Shown here piece by piece: positions 25,758-30,012 of a stretch of DNA of 30,012 nucleotides. Source of the DNA: Lysobacterales bacterium (GTDB taxonomy: Bacteria; Pseudomonadota; Gammaproteobacteria; Xanthomonadales; SZUA-36); contig JARFQZ010000162.1 in the NCBI GenBank assembly GCA_029287515.1, positions 1 through 30,012 of the forward strand, given 5' to 3'. Each line of letters opens with the position of its first letter. Positions within the stretch are counted from its first letter, which is position 1. The position numbers were made by a program, and so were the translations under genes. The notes beneath the pieces were generated by a model. That model had not been told where the DNA came from. It searched no databases and saw only the letters and a list, made by a program, of their open reading frames with translations.

Positions 25758-26446
25758 GTTACCGGCAGATCATCGCGGATGGCATCTGGCAGCAAAATAC
25801 CGGCCTGGTGGTGTTGCTGGGTTTGTGTCCCCTGCTAGCGGTCAGCGCGACCGTGATCAATGCGATCGGCCTGGGCCTTGCAACGACCCTGACGCTGGTC
25901 TGTTCGAACCTGGCCGTTTCGCTGAGCCGCCGGATTCTCAGGCCGGAAATCCGAATTCCTGCCTTCGTGTTGATTATCGCGTCGGTCGTGACCGTCATCC
26001 AACTGCTGATGCAGGCCTGGTTCCATGACCTCTATAGAATCCTGGGCATCTTTATTCCATTGATTGTGACCAACTGCGCGATCATAGGGCGGGCGGAAGC
26101 CTTTGCCTCCCGCAATGCGGCCCTTCCATCTGCAATAGACGGCCTGGCTACCGGCCTCGGCTTCCTGCTCGCATTGGTGGCGCTGGGCGCATTCCGTGAA
26201 ATTGCCGGCTACGGCACCTTGCTGAGACAGGCCAGCCTGATGTTTGGAGACTGGGGGGAATCGATGCAATTGACCCTGATACCGGATCACCCGGGATTTT
26301 TACTCGCGCTACTTCCCCCGGGCGCCTTTATCGCGCTCGGCCTGCTGATCGCCGGGAGAAACTGGCTAGACTCCCGCCTGGCAGGACAGCAGAGCAAGTC
26401 ACCCGAAAGAAACAAGGCTCCACTATCAAAGGCTGCAACTGGATGA
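25754..26446 (+). CDS. rnfE: Electron transport complex subunit RnfE/RsxE
   Basis: An integral membrane subunit of Rnf, an inverted-topology relative of RnfA. Key motifs are WQQNTGLVVLLGLCPLLAVS near the N-terminus and FIPLIVTNCAIIGRAEAFAS in the middle; their Cys residues pair with those of RnfA at the membrane iron-sulfur centre. There are about six helices in 230 residues. The start is TTG, overlapping the rnfG stop, and its stop overlaps the nth ATG. Confidence 0.95.
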   Translation: MSYRQIIADGIWQQNTGLVVLLGLCPLLAVSATVINAIGLGLATTLTLVCSNLAVSLSRRILRPEIRIPAFVLIIASVVTVIQLLMQAWFHDLYRILGIFIPLIVTNCAIIGRAEAFASRNAALPSAIDGLATGLGFLLALVALGAFREIAGYGTLLRQASLMFGDWGESMQLTLIPDHPGFLLALLPPGAFIALGLLIAGRNWLDSRLAGQQSKSPERNKAPLSKAATG

Positions 26447-27078
26447 AAGTCGCTGACCGCCAGGAATTCTTTCGCCGGTTGCAATCGGTCATGCCGGAGC
26501 CAACCACGGAACTTGAATACACATCCCCCTTTGAATTACTGATCGCAGTCATCCTCTCGGCGCAGGCGACCGACGTCAGTGTCAATAAAGCGACGCAGAA
26601 GCTTTATCCGGTAGCGAATACACCTGAAAAAATAGCTAATCTGGGTGTGGAAGGTCTGAAGCCGTTTATCAGGACCATCGGTCTGTTCAACTCGAAAGCG
26701 GAAAACATCATCAAGACCTGCCATATCCTGACCGCCCAACACGGGGGCGAAGTACCAAGGGACCGGAAATCACTCGAAGCCCTGCCAGGGGTGGGTCGGA
26801 AGACCGCCAATGTCGTGCTCAACACCGCGTTTGGCGAGCCGACCATTGCCGTCGATACCCACATATTCCGGGTCTCGAACAGGACCAGCCTGGCTCCCGG
26901 GAAAACGCCTTTACAGGTGGAATTGAAACTGCTGAAAGTGGTGCCGGAAGAATACAGGAAAGATGCCCATCACTGGCTCATTCTGCATGGCCGATATACA
27001 TGTAAAGCCCGCAAGCCGAACTGCCCCGAATGTATCGTCGCGGATCTTTGCAGTTTTAAATTGAAGACTGAAGTGTAA
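26443..27078 (+). CDS. nth: Endonuclease III Nth
   Basis: A bifunctional DNA glycosylase/AP lyase that removes oxidised pyrimidines in base excision repair. The helix-hairpin-helix LPGVGRKTANVV carries catalytic K120, and D138 follows in AVDTHIFRV. The [4Fe-4S] loop C187-x6-C194-x2-C197-x5-C203 is intact. All six positions match E. coli Nth exactly, and the length is 211 residues as there. Its link to the rnf genes is conserved in gammaproteobacteria and may reflect shared response to oxidative damage. Confidence 0.97.
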   Translation: MKVADRQEFFRRLQSVMPEPTTELEYTSPFELLIAVILSAQATDVSVNKATQKLYPVANTPEKIANLGVEGLKPFIRTIGLFNSKAENIIKTCHILTAQHGGEVPRDRKSLEALPGVGRKTANVVLNTAFGEPTIAVDTHIFRVSNRTSLAPGKTPLQVELKLLKVVPEEYRKDAHHWLILHGRYTCKARKPNCPECIVADLCSFKLKTEV

Positions 27079-27083
27079 TAATC

Positions 27084-27110
27084 CGGGGCCGTTTCCGGTC
27101 ATCTGCCCCG
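27084..27110 (+). terminator. Possible terminator hairpin after nth
   Basis: CGGGGC (27084-27089) and GCCCCG (27105-27110) can pair around a 15-base loop just after the nth stop. No T-run follows, so the call is weak, but a transcript end is expected here between the metG-rnf-nth unit and the peptide cassette. Confidence 0.3.
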
Positions 27111-27163
27111 AGTCATGTTGATTTCCGGAAACATTACTCAAACAGACGTTAATCAAACGCTAA

Positions 27164-27198
27164 GGGCCTCCGGGCCCGGTTAAACGAAACCTTGGAGG
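27164..27198 (+). promoter_or_regulatory. 5' leader hairpin and ribosome site of the precursor peptide gene
   Basis: A GGGCC/GGCCC hairpin with TCCG loop (27164-27177) lies ahead of a strong GGAGG (27194-27198), nine bases before the ATG of the precursor gene. Such a site suits a highly expressed small protein. The 129-base gap to nth should hold a promoter, but I could not fix a convincing -35/-10 pair. Confidence 0.45.
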
Positions 27199-27207
27199 TT
27201 CTTTACA

Positions 27208-27579
27208 ATGGCTGAAAAATCCATCATCACCAAACCTGTTGCTGCTGCTGTAGGCGTGGCATTCGTTTCTTCAATGGCCGTATCCACTTCTGCCGTCGCT
27301 GCAGACAATCCGTTCGAAGCTACTGACCTCGACGAAGGCTACATGCTGGCTGGCGAACATAAGGGCGAGGAAGGCAAGTGCGGCGAAGGCAAGTGCGGCG
27401 GCGAAAAAGCTGAAGAAGGCAAATGCGGCGAAGGTAAGTGCGGCGGCGAAAAAGCTGAAGAAGGCAAATGCGGCGAAGGCAAGTGCGGCGGCGAAAAGGC
27501 CGAGGAAGGCAAGTGCGGCGGCGAGAAAGCCGAGGAAGGCAAGTGCGGCGAAGGCAAGTGCGGAGGCGACAAGGACTGA
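27208..27579 (+). CDS. hvfA: HvfA-like precursor peptide with nine EGKCG motifs
   Basis: A 123-residue ribosomally made precursor. Residues 1-32 are a Sec signal peptide (VAAAVGVAFVSSMAVS, then SAVAA before DNPF). A short conserved-looking spacer with NPF and LDEGYMLAGE follows, probably where the modifying enzymes dock. The core (55-119) holds nine EGKCG motifs; all nine cysteines (58, 63, 73, 78, 88, 93, 103, 113, 118) lie in them and there is no other Cys. In HvfA of Haemophilus influenzae, an MNIO enzyme converts cysteines of this same motif to copper-binding oxazolone/thioamide groups. The DUF692, DUF2063 and DoxX genes directly downstream support the same chemistry here. Copper handling is an inference; metal specificity is not visible. 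Confidence 0.9.
   Translation: MAEKSIITKPVAAAVGVAFVSSMAVSTSAVAADNPFEATDLDEGYMLAGEHKGEEGKCGEGKCGGEKAEEGKCGEGKCGGEKAEEGKCGEGKCGGEKAEEGKCGGEKAEEGKCGEGKCGGDKD
27370..27564 (+). repeat. Tandem 45-bp coding repeats in the precursor gene
   Basis: Three full 45-base units (27370-27414, 27415-27459, 27460-27504), each encoding two EGKCG motifs plus a GEKAE spacer. They are followed by a shortened 30-base unit with one motif (27505-27534) and a final two-motif unit. Units 1 and 2 differ at two bases and units 2 and 3 at four, all synonymous. This is coding repeat structure, not a CRISPR array. Confidence 0.9.
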
Positions 27580-27583
27580 CTCC

Positions 27584-27597
27584 AAATGCCAGCATTT
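27584..27597 (+). terminator. Short hairpin between precursor and MNIO genes
   Basis: AAATGC and GCATTT pair five bases after the precursor stop codon, followed by a short TAT. It is weak and AT-rich, but its place would suit partial termination or 3' protection, giving more precursor than enzyme. Confidence 0.3.
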
Positions 27598-27617
27598 ATC
27601 CCTATGGGTAACTTCCG

Positions 27618-28493
27618 GTGAACATCCGCGCCTTTCCTGTTAAAGGTGCAGGACTCGGACTAAGGCGGGCCCTGTTGGGCCCGCTTCGGTCTCACGGCCT
27701 GGACGCCGTTGACTTCATGGAAGTGGCCCCCGAAAACTGGATGGGCGTCGGAGGCCGGTATGGAAAAGCACTCCGTGAGTTTACCCGTGCGGTGCCGTTC
27801 GTGTGCCACGGGCTTTCCCTTTCGATCGGCGGGCCTTCGCCACTGGACGAAACCTTCCTCCACCGGCTGAAACAGTTTCTCGACGAGCATGAGATCCGCT
27901 GCTACAGCGAGCATCTCAGTTACTGCACGGATGATGGCCACCTGTATGATCTGATGCCCATACCGTTCACGGCGGAAGCTGTCGATTACGTGGTCGATCG
28001 AGTGCGCCGGGTCCAGGACATACTGGAACGGCGAATTGCCCTGGAAAATGTGTCTTACTACGCCGCCCCCGGTGCGGAAATGGACGAAATTGAATTCATC
28101 AATGCCGTCCTGGACCAGGCTGACTGCGACCTGCTGCTGGACGTCAACAACATTTACGTCAACAGCATCAATCACCGTTACGACGCCCGGGACTTTCTGA
28201 AGAGCCTGCCTGGTCACCGGATAGCATACGGCCACATCGCGGGGCACTACAACGAGGCCGAGGACCTTATTGTGGATACCCATGGCGCCGACGTGATCCC
28301 AGGGGTTTGGGACATCCTCGAAGAAGCCTACCGGGTGTTTGGAGTATTCCCGACACTGCTGGAAAGGGATTTCAACATTCCGCCCGTGGAAGAGCTGATG
28401 ACCGAAGTCCATCAAATCACCGCACTGCAGGAAAAATACCAGATCAATGACAGTCCCACCCAGGAAAAAGCACCCGGTCGCAAACAGGCCTGA
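27618..28493 (+). CDS. hvfB: DUF692 multinuclear iron oxidative enzyme (MNIO), HvfB/BufB type
   Basis: Predicted to modify the cysteines of the upstream peptide using a two- or three-iron centre and oxygen, as MbnB, HvfB and BufB do. A TIM barrel of 291 residues. Candidate metal and active-site residues follow the family pattern: H64 (CHGLSLS), E98-H99 (SEHLSY), E143-N144 (LENVSYY), D175 and N177 (LLLDVNN), H206 and H210 (GHIAGH), D220 and H222 (DTHG), E249 (LLERD). The N-terminus GAGLGLRR and EVAPENWMG are also typical. The start is GTG with a weak ribosome site. The last 47 bases overlap the DUF2063 frame if that gene starts at 28447. Confidence 0.94.
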   Translation: MNIRAFPVKGAGLGLRRALLGPLRSHGLDAVDFMEVAPENWMGVGGRYGKALREFTRAVPFVCHGLSLSIGGPSPLDETFLHRLKQFLDEHEIRCYSEHLSYCTDDGHLYDLMPIPFTAEAVDYVVDRVRRVQDILERRIALENVSYYAAPGAEMDEIEFINAVLDQADCDLLLDVNNIYVNSINHRYDARDFLKSLPGHRIAYGHIAGHYNEAEDLIVDTHGADVIPGVWDILEEAYRVFGVFPTLLERDFNIPPVEELMTEVHQITALQEKYQINDSPTQEKAPGRKQA

Positions 28494-29244
28494 AGGCCTG
28501 GCAAAGATGCAAACGGCGTTTGCATCGCACATAAGGAATCCGGATGCCTTTGATGCCCCGGGTGATATAGAAGACCGGCGGATGAAAATCTATCGGGACC
28601 TGTTTTTCAACAACATCCAATCCCTGTTGAGCAGTAATTTCCCGGTTCTGCGGACCTTGTACGACACAGAAGACTGGCGGCGGCTGGTCAGGGATTTCTA
28701 TTCAGAACACCGGTGCCAGACACCTTTGTTTCCCGAGGTGGCCAAGGAATTCCTGCGCTACCTGCAGGACGGCCGTGAATACAGGGAAGGCGATCCGGCA
28801 TTCCTGCTCGAGCTTGCACATTATGAGTGGGTCGAACTGGCGTTGTCGCTGGACGAGCGTGACCTCGAAGACTGCGATGCAAACCCTCAGGGTGACGTCC
28901 TGGAAGGCATTCCGGTGCTTTCTCCGCTGGCCTGGCCGCTCAGTTACCGGTTTCCCGTGCACCAGATCAAACCTGAATTTCAACCCTCTGAACCACCGGA
29001 TGAACCAAGCCATATCCTCGTGTACCGCAACCGCAGCGGAGCCGTAAAATTCATGAAGCTCAACCTGGTCAGCAGGACCTTGATTGATCTGCTGAAAGAT
29101 AACCGGGAGGCCACCGGTCTGGAAGTGCTGAGCCAGATCGCGGATCAACTGAATCATTCTGATACCGACCGGGTCATTGCTGCAGGGCGCAGCTTGCTGC
29201 TCGAACTGAAACAAAAAGAAATATTGCTGGGAACCAGGAGCTAA
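28447..29244 (+). CDS. hvfC: DUF2063 partner protein, HvfC/BufC type
   Basis: The required partner of the DUF692 enzyme in these pathways; it is thought to present the precursor peptide, a role like that of MbnC in methanobactin synthesis. The N-terminal DUF2063 helices show AKMQTAFASHIRNP, RRMKIYRDLFFNNIQSLLSSNFPVLRTLY and WRRLVRDFYSEHRCQTPLFPEVAKEFLRYL. The C-terminal half (about 165-265) is a winged-helix-like region with HILVYRNRSGAVKFMKLN. The first ATG gives 265 residues and overlaps the MNIO gene by 47 bases. A second ATG at 28507 lies inside a perfect hairpin and would remove 20 residues; I prefer the first but cannot decide. Confidence 0.9.
   Translation: MTVPPRKKHPVANRPEGLAKMQTAFASHIRNPDAFDAPGDIEDRRMKIYRDLFFNNIQSLLSSNFPVLRTLYDTEDWRRLVRDFYSEHRCQTPLFPEVAKEFLRYLQDGREYREGDPAFLLELAHYEWVELALSLDERDLEDCDANPQGDVLEGIPVLSPLAWPLSYRFPVHQIKPEFQPSEPPDEPSHILVYRNRSGAVKFMKLNLVSRTLIDLLKDNREATGLEVLSQIADQLNHSDTDRVIAAGRSLLLELKQKEILLGTRS
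28485..28526 (+). promoter_or_regulatory. Two tandem perfect palindromes at the MNIO/DUF2063 junction
   Basis: CAGGCCT (28485-28491) pairs perfectly with AGGCCTG (28494-28500), spanning the MNIO stop codon. Six bases later GATGCAAAC (28506-28514) pairs perfectly with GTTTGCATC (28518-28526) around GGC, enclosing the internal ATG at 28507. No T-run follows, so a translational or RNA-stability role is more likely than termination. Confidence 0.6.
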
Positions 29245-29249
29245 TCCCC

Positions 29250-29909
29250 ATGTTCGATCTGTACGACAACCTGACTGCCCGCCTGCGTTCTTCGGGAGAC
29301 TACCTGTGGCCGCTGGCATTACGACTGATCATGTTCTGGGAGTTCTGGGAGGCCGGCATCAAGAAACTGAACGGCTCGAACTGGTTCGGTGACATCCCCT
29401 GGGCTGACTGGCAGAAAGGTTTTCCCTGGCCGTTCAACATGGCCCCTACAGAGCTTAACTGGCTGGTTTCCACGTGGGGCGAGCTATTCTTTGCGGTCCT
29501 TATCCTGCTGGGGTTATTCACACGGTTTGCAGCTGTTTCACTTCTGGTCATTACGGTCGTTGCGACCGCCGCCGTGCACTGGCCGGCGGAGTGGGGTTCA
29601 CTGGCGGAGCTCTGGAAGGGATACGTCATCAACGCCGACGAATCTGGCAACTATAAATTGCCCCTTCTGTTCGTGGTCATCCTGTTGCCATTGATCTTCC
29701 ACGGCGGCGGAAAAATAAGCATGGACCACTTGCTGCTCAAATTGACCGGACGGGACAGTTACATCACCGACCGCATTGGAGACGGAATTGCAGCGGCCCT
29801 GCTATTCGCCGTACTCGGCCTGACCGTGTTTTTCCTGGAACCGGCCTGGGGAATCGGTTTTTTCGTTATTGCCGTGATTGCAGGCCTGACTCCGGCACTG
29901 CGTCGATAA
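29250..29909 (+). CDS. hvfX: DoxX family membrane protein, HvfX/BufD type
   Basis: A 219-residue inner-membrane protein of the DoxX family, frequent at the end of DUF692-DUF2063 operons; in H. influenzae the equivalent is HvfX. Membrane segments are visible at about 19-37, 70-90, 92-110, 135-152 and 180-216. Landmarks are LALRLIMFWEFWEAGIKKLNG and GLFTRFAAVSLLVITVVATAAVHW. Its biochemical role is unknown; a redox or quinone-linked role in supporting the modification is possible. It starts six bases after the DUF2063 stop, and its last 44 bases overlap the end of the minus-strand TraB/GumN-like gene. Confidence 0.92.
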   Translation: MFDLYDNLTARLRSSGDYLWPLALRLIMFWEFWEAGIKKLNGSNWFGDIPWADWQKGFPWPFNMAPTELNWLVSTWGELFFAVLILLGLFTRFAAVSLLVITVVATAAVHWPAEWGSLAELWKGYVINADESGNYKLPLLFVVILLPLIFHGGGKISMDHLLLKLTGRDSYITDRIGDGIAAALLFAVLGLTVFFLEPAWGIGFFVIAVIAGLTPALRR

Positions 29910-30012
29910 GCGGCAAGGGCAATGGGGCCAGTTCGTAACCCTGGTTCTGCAGCAAGCGGATAAGGCCCTGTTCACCGGGCAGGTGAAGCGCCCCCACGGC
30001 GGTGAACACTTT
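29866..30012 (-). CDS. TraB/GumN family protein, C-terminal fragment (runs off the window)
   Basis: Only the last 48 residues are in the window, up to a TAA at 29866-29868. They begin KVFTAVGALHLPGEQGLIRL and continue with LLQNQGYEL. The conserved GAxHLxGxxGLxxLLxxxGY pattern is the C-terminal block of the TraB/PrgY/GumN family, putative metal-dependent hydrolases or binding proteins of unclear role. The gene is convergent with the DoxX gene and overlaps it by 44 bases. Confidence 0.75.
   Translation of the reverse strand, partial: KVFTAVGALHLPGEQGLIRLLQNQGYELAPLPLPLIDAVPESGLQSRQ

Noticed and set aside
27119..27160. ECF-type promoter (GGAAAC at 27127 with CGTTAA or TCAAA downstream) before the precursor gene
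   Set aside because: The spacer is 14 or about 20 bases, not the usual 16-17, and no sigma factor gene is nearby to support it.
27370..27564. Regular repeat array suggestive of CRISPR
   Set aside because: The units are contiguous without unique spacers, keep a reading frame, and encode EGKCG motifs.
27271..27595. Three long minus-strand open frames with Pro/Leu- or Ala/Phe-rich repeats opposite the precursor gene
   Set aside because: They are mirror images of the 45-base coding repeat; the plus frame has a signal peptide, a ribosome site and matching partner genes.

Overview
The window looks like a chromosomal segment of a free-living, aerobic, moderately GC-rich gammaproteobacterium. The evidence is gene order that is characteristic of that class: rlmE-ftsH-glmM facing yhbY, surE-pcm-nlpD-rpoS, petABC-sspAB (bc1 complex plus stringent starvation proteins), and rnfABCDGE-nth. 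The presence of RpoS, SspAB, a DegS-type protease and a bc1 complex fits this. I cannot name the genus from the sequence. Non-ATG starts are common (TTG for ftsH, dcd, rnfE; GTG for pcm, sspA, rnfB, the 2OG oxygenase and the DUF692 gene), often in 1-4 base stop/start overlaps.

Layout. 1-2394 is an accessory patch: two copies of a ~200-base structured repeat in opposite orientation bracket one AT-richer gene for an exported beta-propeller/DUF5648 protein. 2395-7448 (minus) is rlmE-ftsH-glmM followed by an isopenicillin-N-synthase-like oxygenase; the usual folP between ftsH and glmM is missing and a hairpin repeat sits in its place. 7521-8216 (plus) holds yhbY and an Mth938-domain gene, which overlaps the rpoS end tail to tail. 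8192-11591 (minus) is surE-pcm-nlpD-rpoS. 11644-12512 (plus) is an Smr-domain gene and a small DUF3301-like membrane protein. 12623-16266 (minus) is petABC-sspAB. 16456-17529 (plus) is a DegS/AlgW protease. 17568-19237 (minus) is apbC-dcd. 19353-27078 (plus) is metG, the six rnf genes and nth, packed with overlaps into one probable operon.

27208-29909 (plus) is the most distinctive region: a compact four-gene biosynthetic cassette. It encodes a secreted precursor peptide with nine EGKCG motifs, a DUF692 multinuclear iron oxidative enzyme (MNIO), a DUF2063 partner protein and a DoxX-family membrane protein. This matches the HvfA-HvfB-HvfC-HvfX / bufferin type of ribosomally made, cysteine-modified copper-handling peptide. 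The nine-motif core, built from 45-base near-identical repeats with only synonymous differences, and two tandem perfect palindromes at the MNIO/DUF2063 junction are the features I would check first. The window closes with the C-terminal end of a TraB/GumN-like gene on the minus strand, overlapping the DoxX gene tail to tail.

A second small repeat family (hairpins with short GAA/AAA loops) lies directly behind the stop codons of ftsH and sspB, with a related hairpin behind degS. In both repeat families the copies differ by compensatory base changes, which points to a conserved folded structure. No tRNA, rRNA, CRISPR array, transposase or integrase was seen.
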